The notes beneath the pieces were generated by a model. That model did no database searches. It was given only the letters and a program-made list of their open reading frames with translations, and was not told where the DNA came from. The position numbers were made by a program, and so were the translations under genes. Below are positions 1-8,200 of a DNA stretch of 37,916 bases, one piece after another; positions within the stretch are counted from its first letter, which is position 1, and each line of letters opens with the position of its first letter. Origin of the DNA: Opitutaceae bacterium (GTDB taxonomy: Bacteria > Verrucomicrobiota > Verrucomicrobiia > Opitutales > Opitutaceae); the NCBI GenBank assembly GCA_030693515.1, contig JAUYAK010000021.1:1-37916 (forward strand), written 5' to 3'.

Positions 1-115
1 TTATCCCGACATGCCGATAACTCCGACATGATCGAGAGGCGCGAAAGAGCTTTCGAGTAGACCACGGCACTCGGGGTGTCTGCGATATCGGGATTATCGG
101 ACGGCTTCGAGGAAC
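1..115. repeat. Left compound inverted repeat of the RIT element
   Basis: This end pairs with 3255-3369 in inverted orientation. Identity is in blocks at equal distances from each outer edge: 32/32 bases at 1-32, a 9-base block at 52-60 (TTCGAGTAG) and 28/28 bases at 88-115. The DNA between the blocks is much less conserved. Inside the outer block CCGACATG occurs twice (6-13 and 23-30, 17 bases apart), and TTATC at 1-5 is mirrored by GATAA at 16-20. These look like recombinase core and arm sites. The inner block is a mirrored copy of the last codons of ritC. Confidence 0.9.
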
Positions 116-133
116 AGCCTTGAGCTGCTTTCG

Positions 134-160
134 TTGACGCATTTTCGTCGGAAGTATGCG
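134..160 (+). promoter_or_regulatory. Possible promoter of the RIT recombinase operon
   Basis: TTGACG at 134-139 resembles a -35 box and TATGCG at 155-160 a weak -10 box, separated by 15 bases, which is shorter than the ideal 17. The first recombinase starts at 166, so a transcript from here would have almost no leader. The site lies just inside the left inverted repeat, where an element-borne promoter would be expected. Weak evidence. Confidence 0.3.
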
Positions 161-165
161 GAGTC

Positions 166-1344
166 ATGCACCGGGCTCGCACGTTTCACTCCGCCGAGGA
201 TTTTCGGCTCATTGATGAGTTTGTCGCCGCCATGCGACGTGGCCATTATGCGCCGAAGACGATTGCGCGTTATCGGTGCTGTCTTGTCCAGACGGCGCGG
301 TCGTTGAAGCGAGGCCTCAGCGCATTGCGCCGAGAGGACGTGGCGATTGTTACCCGACGCGTGTTCGGGCGCACGCCATGCAGGCGGCGGATGGCGCGCG
401 GCACGCTGCACACGTGGCTCAAGTTTGTTGGCCGCTTCGAGCGCTCCGGCCCTTCCGCACCGTGGCAAACGTGGCTCGACGATTACGCTGGGTTCATGGA
501 GGTGGATCGCGGGCTGTCGTCCATCAGTCGTTATCAATATCTGCGAGTGGCGCGGCGTTATCTGCGCTGGCAGTTTCGTGCGAAGCCAGCGGCCTGGCAG
601 CGGGTGCGGTGCGCCGACATCTGGCGCTACGCGGCAAAGCTTCAGCGTGACGATTACAGCCCACGGTCGCGCAACAGCGAGCTGTGCATCTTGCGGCAGT
701 TTTTGCGGTTCGTCCACTTGCGCGGCCGTTGTCCGCCGCTACTGGCCGAGGTCGTGCCGACGTTCTCGGAGCGAGGAGGCGCGCCGCGCTGCGATGTGGC
801 GAGCGAGGAGGAGCGTCGGCGCTTGCTCGCTTCGTTCGATCGCCGCACGGCCGCAGGCCGCCGTGACCGGGCCATGGCCGTATGCATGGCGGAACTCGGG
901 TTGCGCCGTATCGAGGTCGTGCGGCTTCGGTTGAGTAGCATCGATGGGGAGCGCGCCTCCATCACAGTGCCGGCCGCCAAGGGCGGGCGCGGCCGAGTGC
1001 TGCCCCTCCCGTCGCACGTGGCGTCGGCCCTTCGCGATTACTTGCAAATTCGGCCGCGGACCGACCACGACTCTCTCTTCGTCGGCATCGGCACGCTCAC
1101 CGGGCGCGCGGTCACCACGTCCACTGTCTCGGCCGCCATGTGGCGGGCGTGTCAACGATGTCACTTGAAGCAGGCCGGCACCCATCGTCTGCGCCACAAC
1201 TTTGCCACGCGACTGATGCGCCACGGCGCCAATCTAAAGGAGATCGCCGACCTGTTGGGACATCGGTTGCTGAAGACGACGAACATCTACACCCACACTG
1301 GAGTCGACGACCTGCGACCTCTTGTCCGACCATGGCCCAGGTAA
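166..1344 (+). CDS. ritA: RIT tyrosine recombinase A
   Basis: Phage-integrase-type site-specific recombinase of 392 residues, first gene of the trio. The N-terminal half (about residues 10-200) is the helical SAM-like DNA-binding part. The catalytic half keeps the full residue set: R247 in GLRRIE, K272 in AAKGG, H340 and R343 in HRLRH, H366 in LLGHR and nucleophile Y375 in NIYTH. It should cut and rejoin DNA through a covalent 3'-phosphotyrosine. The ATG at 166 follows the left inverted repeat; an internal ATG near residue 23 is possible but would cut into the first helix. The end overlaps the next gene by 13 bases, suggesting translational coupling. Confidence 0.9.
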   Translation: MHRARTFHSAEDFRLIDEFVAAMRRGHYAPKTIARYRCCLVQTARSLKRGLSALRREDVAIVTRRVFGRTPCRRRMARGTLHTWLKFVGRFERSGPSAPWQTWLDDYAGFMEVDRGLSSISRYQYLRVARRYLRWQFRAKPAAWQRVRCADIWRYAAKLQRDDYSPRSRNSELCILRQFLRFVHLRGRCPPLLAEVVPTFSERGGAPRCDVASEEERRRLLASFDRRTAAGRRDRAMAVCMAELGLRRIEVVRLRLSSIDGERASITVPAAKGGRGRVLPLPSHVASALRDYLQIRPRTDHDSLFVGIGTLTGRAVTTSTVSAAMWRACQRCHLKQAGTHRLRHNFATRLMRHGANLKEIADLLGHRLLKTTNIYTHTGVDDLRPLVRPWPR

Positions 1345-2282
1345 CACGTCATGTTTCCATGCTGGGCTTGGCGCGCCGCTACGTGGCGCACCGGCAGATG
1401 CTCGGCTATAAGATGACCGACGCGGGCCGGGTGGTGGCGTTTGCCGAGTTCATGGACCGCGTCGCGCCCGGACGGCCTTTGACCGCCGCGCGTGCGCTGG
1501 AATGGGTGGCCGCGGATTCCGCGCGCAAAATCACCACGCAAGTTGGATTGCTCAGCACGCTGCGGGGGTTCGCGCGCTATTGCCTCGCGCTCGATCCACG
1601 CACGCAGATCCCACCTGCCGGGGTGCTGGGACGAGGTTACGGTCGCCTGCGACCTCACATTTACACGACGGCGCAGGTTCGTTCGATCCTGCGTCGGACG
1701 CGCGCACTCACGACGCATTATGGCCCCCTGCATCCGCTCACGTATGAGACATTCATCGGCCTCATGGCGTGCACCGGCATTCGCTCGGGCGAAGCACGCC
1801 AACTGACGCTCGCCGATTTCAATCCGAGGGCGGCCCAGTTGCGCGTCGCTCCCTTCAAGGCCAGCCCCGAGCGAACGATTCCCTTGCATCCCACCGCCGT
1901 GCAGGCGCTCACTCGTTATGTCACGCTGCGCCGCCGCTGTTTTCCCTTCACCGATTCCTTCTTTGTCGGCGTGACCGGCCGGCCCTTGGGCACGGGACCG
2001 ACCGAGTCCGTTTTCGACCGGCTCGCCGCCGGCATCACGAGCACCGGGGATTTTCCGCGCCCGCGGATGACCGATTTCAGGCACACCTTCGCCTCGCGCT
2101 GGATCGCGGAGTGGAGCGCCCACGCCAAACCCGTTTCGCATTACCTTCTGCTCCTGGCCCGCTATCTTGGCCACAAGAACTTCGCGTCCACCTGGTGGTA
2201 TGTCACCAGCGATCCGCGTTCGCTGCGCGCCGCGGCCGACACGTTCCGGCGCTTCCATCAACATGAACCGTCGAGCACATAA
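1332..2282 (+). CDS. ritB: RIT tyrosine recombinase B
   Basis: Second recombinase of the trio, 316 residues. The reading frame is open upstream to 1140, but the ATG at 1332 overlaps the ritA stop by 13 bases and gives a normal N-terminus, so I chose it. Recognisable catalytic positions are R151 in GIRSGE, K176 in PFKAS, R250 in TDFRHTF, H281 in YLGHK and Y290 in TWWY. The usual HxxR box reads T-D-F-R, so the first histidine is threonine (T247). The protein may be active with this change or may serve mainly as a structural partner of A and C. It overlaps ritC by 20 bases. Confidence 0.88.
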   Translation: MAQVTRHVSMLGLARRYVAHRQMLGYKMTDAGRVVAFAEFMDRVAPGRPLTAARALEWVAADSARKITTQVGLLSTLRGFARYCLALDPRTQIPPAGVLGRGYGRLRPHIYTTAQVRSILRRTRALTTHYGPLHPLTYETFIGLMACTGIRSGEARQLTLADFNPRAAQLRVAPFKASPERTIPLHPTAVQALTRYVTLRRRCFPFTDSFFVGVTGRPLGTGPTESVFDRLAAGITSTGDFPRPRMTDFRHTFASRWIAEWSAHAKPVSHYLLLLARYLGHKNFASTWWYVTSDPRSLRAAADTFRRFHQHEPSST

Positions 2283-3276
2283 TCCTACCGACGATTTTGC
2301 GGGACTCGTGCAGCGGTTTTTCGCCGAGTATCTCGCCGCCCAGCGCAACTTGAGCCCCCATACTCGGCTCAGCTATCGGAACACCTTTCGCCTGTTGCTT
2401 CATTTTCTGGCCGAGCAGCAGCGCCGCTCCGTCGACCAGCTCACGCTCGGCGCGCTCACTCCGGAATCGATTCTCGCCTTCCTCGATCACCTCGAGCGCA
2501 CACGCCGCAACTCACCCCGCACCCGCAATGTCCGGCTCGCCGCCATCCGCACCTTCGTGCGCTACGTGCTCGGCACCGCGGCACTGGAGTTCCTCGGGCC
2601 GGGCCAGCGCATCCTCGCCATCCCGTTCAAAAAATCCTCCCGTGCCGCGCTCGGCTTCATGACGCGAGAAGAGATCAACGCCGTCCTCGCCGCCACCGAT
2701 CAAACTACGTGGTCCGGCCGGCGCGACCTCATCCTGTTCACCCTGCTCTACAACACCGGCGCGCGGATTTCCGAGGCGCTGCAACTTCGCGCGCGCGACA
2801 TTCACGACGACATCGTTCTGCTCCACGGCAAGGGTCGCAAGGAACGCGAGGTGCCGCTGTGGCCCCAAACCGCGCGACGACTACGGCGGTGGTGCACATC
2901 GAACAAAATCGCACCCGACCATCTGGTCTTCACCAACCGCTGGGGTGGACCGCTGAGCCATGATGGCGTCTCCTGCCGCCTCGATCTGGCAGTGAAACAG
3001 GCGGCGCCGCAATGCCCGTCCCTCAAAGGCCGCCGCATCACCTCGCACCGCTTTCGCAATAGCTGCGCCATGGCATTGTTGCAGGCCGGCGTCCCGCTCG
3101 AAGTCATCGCGCTTTATCTCGGGCACTCACGGCCCATCACGACGCATGCTTACGTCGAAGCGGACCTGAAGATGAAGGCCGACTGCCTGCGTCGTCTCAC
3201 TGCTCCCAAGATGCCGAAAGACGCCCGGCGCGACGAGCAATCGCGCCTCCTCGCGTTCCTCGAAGCCGTCCGATAA
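2263..3276 (+). CDS. ritC: RIT tyrosine recombinase C
   Basis: Third recombinase of the trio, 337 residues. The ATG at 2263, inside the end of ritB, matches the usual overlap of RIT genes; the frame is open further upstream, but that stretch is out-of-frame ritB sequence. It has an N-terminal SAM-like domain (residues about 12-105, with typical SPHTRLSYRN and RLAAIRTF stretches) and a catalytic domain with R168 in GARISE, K190 in HGKGRKER, H262 and R265 in HRFRN, H288 in LGHS and Y297 in HAYVEA. All six key positions are present, so it is probably catalytically competent. The last codons (FLEAVR and stop) lie inside the right inner repeat block. Confidence 0.9.
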   Translation: MNRRAHNPTDDFAGLVQRFFAEYLAAQRNLSPHTRLSYRNTFRLLLHFLAEQQRRSVDQLTLGALTPESILAFLDHLERTRRNSPRTRNVRLAAIRTFVRYVLGTAALEFLGPGQRILAIPFKKSSRAALGFMTREEINAVLAATDQTTWSGRRDLILFTLLYNTGARISEALQLRARDIHDDIVLLHGKGRKEREVPLWPQTARRLRRWCTSNKIAPDHLVFTNRWGGPLSHDGVSCRLDLAVKQAAPQCPSLKGRRITSHRFRNSCAMALLQAGVPLEVIALYLGHSRPITTHAYVEADLKMKADCLRRLTAPKMPKDARRDEQSRLLAFLEAVR

Positions 3277-3369
3277 TCCCGACATCATCGGTGTGCAGGG
3301 CGCCACCGCCTACTCGAAGGTGTCGCCACATTCCCGCATCATGTCGGAGTTATCGGCATGTCGGGATAA
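3255..3369. repeat. Right compound inverted repeat of the RIT element
   Basis: Mirror image of 1-115 with the same length and block spacing: inner 28-base block at 3255-3282, 9-base block at 3310-3318 and outer 32-base block at 3338-3369. The inner block overlaps the end of ritC. The sequence CCGATAATCCCGACATCATC around 3270-3289 repeats the CCGATAA and CCCGACAT words of the outer block, so several related recombinase sites are likely. After base 3369 the similarity to the left end cannot be followed because the left end is the window edge. Confidence 0.9.
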
Positions 3370-3503
3370 CGGACTTTGGTCCTCGGCAGCGGATCGAACT
3401 GCCCGGCCGGACCGCGACGGCGCTGTGAGCGTTTAATTTAGCGTCTGCAACCGTCCAAGGAAGGGGGCTCAGGCCTCGCCCGTGACAGTGCTTTCTTCAG
3501 ACC

Positions 3504-4850
3504 TCAGGGCCGGTTGAGTTCATTCGACGCGCGGGAGACCTGATAGTGGCGTGGAAATACGATCCTGAACGTGGTTCCCGTTTCAGCCGAACTCGCCATT
3601 TCCAAACTCGCATCGAGCAATTCACAAAGTCGTTTCACAATCGAGAGCCCGATTCCTTCACCGGGCTGTTGAGGTGAAGGACGCATGGCCGCCCGGCCTC
3701 CTCGGGGCGGAACCAACACCTGGGAGGTTTCTCCGTCGATGGCGGCGGCCTTCTCGTCCGACTCTCTCGCACTCGCAGTGGCCTCTTTCAGTCCGACAAT
3801 CATCGGCGCGTCTGGGCCAGCCAGCAAGCCGGGCCCGGTGTCCTTGATCATGAGCCACCATTTCTCGCCTTCCACCCCCAGGCTGAGAGTGACTCCGCCG
3901 CGTTCGGTATACTTGAGCCCGTTCAGCAGCAGATTTTGCAACAACCGCCGGACTTTGGCGGGGTCGCCATCAACGGAAAGAGCGCGCGATCCCGTGACCT
4001 CCAAATACAGGCCTCGTCCGTCGGCGATGGGCCGGTTGGCATTGCCCAATTCGGTGACCAGCGCCGCGGCGTCGAATCGGCTGATTTCACGCTTCTCCTT
4101 GCCGGCCTCCAGTCGCGCCAGCTCGGTCAGATCGCCGAGCATTGCAGTCACCGACTGCACTCCCTGTTGCAGGAGCTGAGCGCATTCCGCCCTGTCGGCC
4201 GCGGCGATATCCGGTCCGCCGAGCAGTTTCGCCGCCACAGTAACGCCGAAGACGTTACCGCTGAGGTCGTGGACGGCTTCGCGAATGAGAGCGGCTCGCC
4301 GGCGTTCAATCTCATTGATATTGGCCAGCGCTCCCTCGAGATCGTTCATCCGACCCGCGGCCTCGGCCTGCTGCATTCGCTCGTATTGGCCGGTGCTTTC
4401 GCCGATCGCCTCATTGACGAGGGTGATCATCTGTCGATTGGCCTCCACCATTGTCGCGCGTTCAACCTCGGGATGAGCCGCGGCAAAGGCATCCAACTCC
4501 TCGAACAGGCACAGCTGGAGGTGGCCCCATTCGCGCATGAGCTCTTGCAACCGATAGCCCTGCTGCCAGCGGTGCAGGCCGTGCTTCACTTCCTCTTTTT
4601 TAGTTTCAACGTCAGCCGCGTGCGCGTGCGCGTGCGCGGCCGCGCCGCCGCGCCGAGCGCGAAGCTTGCGCTCAAACGAATCGAGCACCTCGGGAATATG
4701 ATCGTTGAACTGCCCGCGATTGAGCGAACGCCCGGTCGTTTGCTCAGGATCGGCGGCGGCGGCCTGCCGCCAAGCCAGCAAAATCGCCTTCCGTCGCGAC
4801 GCCAGAAAATCGCTGAGGGCGTCGAACTGCTCGTTCTTGGTCGGGGGCAT
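3504..4850 (-). CDS. Soluble sensor histidine kinase with RsbRD-like N-terminus
   Basis: Protein of 448 residues without a signal peptide or membrane segment, so cytoplasmic. Residues about 5-150 resemble the RsbRD/RsbR N-terminal sensor fold (conserved-looking HIPEVLDSF and GYRLQELMREWGHL stretches). A helical linker leads to a dimerisation box at 190-205 with phospho-acceptor H194 in EAVHDLSG. The ATPase domain shows an N box (N306 and N310), a G1 box at D337-TGPG and a G2 box around 397-405 (GEGIGLSIV). About 55 poorly conserved residues lie between G1 and G2 where an ATP lid is expected. No response regulator gene is adjacent, so its partner is unknown. The downstream neighbour on this strand is the RIT element. 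Confidence 0.8.
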   Translation of the reverse strand: MPPTKNEQFDALSDFLASRRKAILLAWRQAAAADPEQTTGRSLNRGQFNDHIPEVLDSFERKLRARRGGAAAHAHAHAADVETKKEEVKHGLHRWQQGYRLQELMREWGHLQLCLFEELDAFAAAHPEVERATMVEANRQMITLVNEAIGESTGQYERMQQAEAAGRMNDLEGALANINEIERRRAALIREAVHDLSGNVFGVTVAAKLLGGPDIAAADRAECAQLLQQGVQSVTAMLGDLTELARLEAGKEKREISRFDAAALVTELGNANRPIADGRGLYLEVTGSRALSVDGDPAKVRRLLQNLLLNGLKYTERGGVTLSLGVEGEKWWLMIKDTGPGLLAGPDAPMIVGLKEATASARESDEKAAAIDGETSQVLVPPRGGRAAMRPSPQQPGEGIGLSIVKRLCELLDASLEMASSAETGTTFRIVFPRHYQVSRASNELNRP

Positions 4851-5254
4851 GCGGACGGTTTAATTTACGCGACGCCAAACGGCAAGGCCCGCGGTGCCGA
4901 CGGTAACGCGCCGCTCGAAACAGAGGCATGGGGTGTTTTCCGTGCGAGACGACGGGCGAAGCTGGAAATGAGACGAAAGGGCGATTGAACGAGGGAAAAC
5001 AAAAGCGGATTAACCTCCTGCGAATCGCTCCCGAAAACGACGCCGCGACAGGGGAATTCTGTCCGCCCCTGCGCACCGCTTCCGCCGGGAACAACACTTC
5101 GCAGGATCGTTCCATGCAGTGGCGCACCATCGCCCTCTTTTGAATCCATTTTTCCCGGCCATCTCTCGATCGACGGCGAGCCCACCGCCGGCCGACCGGC
5201 AGAATTCTCCTGTGGCAAAAGCGCCGATCCTGGCCGGTGCCGGAAACAAAACGC
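4851..5254. other. 404-bp divergent intergenic region
   Basis: Region between the histidine kinase start (minus) and the glucan synthase start (plus). Open frames on the minus strand here have arginine-rich, low-information translations and no recognisable domain. On the minus strand an ACACCCCAT word (4936-4928) lies 77 bases before the kinase start. An AGGAGG on the minus strand at 5014-5019 is not followed by a convincing gene. I see no clear sigma-70 promoter for the glucan synthase. Confidence 0.5.
4928..4936 (-). promoter_or_regulatory. ACACCCCAT motif upstream of histidine kinase
   Basis: The nine-base word ACACCCCAT on the minus strand also occurs upstream of the lipoprotein gene (13886-13894), the nitroreductase gene (17438-17446) and the LpxR-type gene (19834-19842, minus). 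Here it is followed by GC rather than GG, and no CTAT occurs 19 bases later, so it matches only part of the promoter pattern described at 13888. It may be an activator half-site or chance. Confidence 0.3.
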
Positions 5255-8200
5255 ATGCAGACCCGCTCTCTCCGCTGGCAGACTTGGAAGGTCCTCCCTG
5301 CCCGCCCGCGCATCCAGCCCGGTGAGCCGCCGCTGCGGGCCGAATTGTTCGGCCTCGAACAGTTGGCGCGCCTCGCGCGCAGCCTGGCCGCCGGCCACCA
5401 AACCGTCCGGCTCCGGACCTCCACGCGGCTGCTCACGCGCCTGGACCGGAACGAGAAAATCCTTCGCGCCTTCAATCACGCCACCGTCGCGGTCGAACGC
5501 ACCCGCCAGATCACGCCCGCCGCCGAATGGCTCCTCGATAATTTCTACCTGATAGAAGAGCAGATTCAGCTCGCCCGCCGGCACCTGCCTCGAAGCTACA
5601 GCCACGAATTGCCGCGTCTGTCACGCGGTCCTTCCGAGGGCCTGCCGAGGATCTACGACGCCGTGCTCGAGCTCATTTCACATGTGGATGCGCAGGTCGA
5701 TGCGGCACCGCTCACCGCATTTGTCGCCGCCTACCAGACGGTGTGTCCGCTGAAACTGGGCGAGCTTTGGGCGATCCCCATCATGCTGCGGCTCGGTTTG
5801 ATTGAGAACCTCCAGCGCATCACGACGCGCCTCATGGTCGCGCGCGCCGATCGCGATCTCGCGGACACGTGGGCGCAGCGCCTGCAGGACATGGCGGAAA
5901 GCAATCCCTCGGACCTCGTCGTCGTGGTGGCCGAAATGGCAAAATCCGATCTACCCCTCTCGAGTTCGTTTGTGGCGCAGCTCTGCCAGCGCCTCTCCCG
6001 GCAGAATCCCGTGCTGCACCTGGCGCGCGGCTGGCTCGAAGCGCGGCTCGTGCAACAGGGATCCACGATCGAGCAGCTCGTCCACCTCGAGAGCCAAAGC
6101 CAGGCCGCCGACCAAGTTTCCGTGAGTCATAGCATCGCCAGTCTCCGCTTTTTGGGCGCGACGGATTGGAAGGAGTTCGTGGAAACACTGAGCCTCGTTG
6201 AGCAAACCCTGCGGTCTGATCCGTCCGGCGTTTATGGCGCCATGGATTTTTCCACCCGCGATCGCTATCGGCATGTGATCGAGGCGCTGGCGCGGCAATG
6301 TCACCTGGAGGAGGCCGAAATCGCCCGGCGCGCCATCCGTTTGGCCGCGGAGCGAGCGCAGGAAAAAGGGCACACCGATCGGTCCGCGCACGTCGGCTTT
6401 TTCCTGATCGACGCCGGACTGCCGCAATTGGAGCACGCGGTGCAGGCCGTGCGGCCTTGGTCCGCGCTTCTCGAACGGGGCATTCACCGCTTCCCGTTCC
6501 TGTTTTACGTCGGCGGAATTTTCACCCTCACGGCGCTCGTCACGGTTTGGCTTTGGCACCACGCCCGCGAGTCCGGCCTGCACGGCTGGAAACTCACCGC
6601 CCTCACCGCCCTTTTCCTCCTCGCGGCGAGCCAGCTCGCGACGGCGCTGATGAACTGGCTGGCCACGCTGCTGGTCAAACCCCGGCTGCTCCCACGCTTG
6701 GATTTTTCAGGCGGCATCGACCCGGCCCACTCCACGATGGTGGTCGTGCCCACGATGCTTACCGGCGCAGACGGCGTGGATCGCCTGATCGAGACGCTTG
6801 AGATCCACCACCTCGCAAACCGTGACCCACACCTGCATTTTGCGCTGCTGACGGATTTCCGTGACGCCGCCACCGAGACCGAGCCGGACGACGAGCCGTT
6901 GCTCGCGCGGGCGCGCGCCGGTGTCGAACGCCTCAACACGCGTTACGCCGCGGATCGGCCCGTCAATTTTTTCCTGCTGCACCGGCCGCGGCGCTGGAAC
7001 GCGGCCGAAGGCCGCTGGATGGGTTATGAGCGTAAACGCGGCAAACTCGCCGAGTTCAACGGCCTCCTTCGCGGCGGTTCACCCGGATGTTTCTCCACCA
7101 TCGTCGGCGACACGGCGGTGCTGCCCGCCATCAAATACGTCATCACCCTCGACACCGACACCCAATTGCCGCGCGACACCGCGCGCCAGCTCGCCGGCAC
7201 CCTGGCGCATCCGCTGAACCGGCCGCACTTCGATCCCGTGCGCGGCATCGTGACCGCCGGGTATGGCATCCTGCAGCCCCGGGTCGCGGTGAGCCTGCCG
7301 AGCGCCCGGCGCTCCTGGTTCGTGCGCCTCTTCGCGGGCGATGCCGGCATCGATCCCTACACCCGCGCCGTGTCCGACGTGTATCAGGATGTCTTTTATG
7401 AGGGCTCGTTCATCGGCAAGGGCATCTACGACGTGGATGCCTTCGAGCGCGCGCTGGCCGGGCGCTGCCCGGAAAACACTGTGCTCAGCCACGATCTGCT
7501 CGAGGCGTGCCACGCCCGCTCGGCCCTCGTGAGCGATCTGGAGCTCTACGAGGAATACCCTTCCCACCACGGGGTGGACGCGGGCCGCCGCCACCGGTGG
7601 ATCCGGGGCGACTGGCAGATCGCGCCGTGGCTCTTCTCGCGCGTGCGAGGCGCCGGGGAGCGGCGCGCCGCCAACCCCCTTTCGTGGCTGTCGCAGTGGA
7701 AAATTTTAGACAACCTGCGCCGCAGCCTCGTGCCGCTGGCGCTCCTGATTTTTCTCCTCGGAAGCTGGCTGCTGTTGCCGGGCATGGCCGGACTGGCCTC
7801 GCTGCTGGTGCTGGCGATCGTCGTGCTCCCGGGCGTGATGGCGGTGCTCGGGGCACTTTTCCAGATGTCGCCGGACTCGACCTGGATCCTGCATCTGCGG
7901 ACTGTCGCCATGGCGGGCGGCCGGCAGCTCGCCCAGGTGTTCCTCACCCTGGCGCTTCTGCCCTGCGACGCGCTTCTCAGCGCCGATGCGATCGGACGCA
8001 CTTGGGTGCGCCTGTTCGTCACCCGCCGGCACCTCTTGGAATGGACCACATCGAGCGAGGCTGGGCATGCGGCGCGCACGAACCTCAGCAGTTTCTACCG
8101 CACGATGTGGATCGCGCCGGCCGTCGCGCTGGCGGCGGGTTGGACGCTGCTGCGCCTGCGGCCCGATCATTTTCTTATGGCGCTGCCCCTCCTCGTCGTG

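Larger units (their letters stand above)
1..3369 (+). mobile_element. Recombinase-in-trio (RIT) element, apparently complete
   Basis: Three different tyrosine recombinase genes lie head to tail with overlapping ends (13 and 20 bases) and fill almost all of the space between two inverted repeats. This is the defining layout of RIT elements. The outer 32 bases at 1-32 are an exact reverse complement of 3338-3369, and further matching blocks lie inside. All three recombinases are open, two with the full catalytic set, so the element looks intact. The left repeat starts at base 1 of the window, so the true outer boundary and any target duplication on that side cannot be seen. No cargo gene is present. 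How RIT elements move is not established; joint action of the three recombinases on the ends is an inference. Confidence 0.9.

Noticed and set aside
94-717. Minus-strand frame ending in FLEAVR opposite ritA
   Set aside because: Only its last residues look real, because the left inner repeat is a mirrored copy of the ritC end; the rest is antisense to ritA.
4615-4645. GCGTGCGCGTGCGCGTGC-type repeat
   Set aside because: It is inside the histidine kinase gene and only encodes an Ala-His run (HAHAHAHA); no evidence of a CRISPR or regulatory repeat.
4744-5605. Minus-strand frames across the 4.9-5.2 kb gap, and an AGGAGG on the minus strand at 5014-5019
   Set aside because: The translations are arginine-rich without domains, overlap two real genes, and no good start codon follows the AGGAGG.
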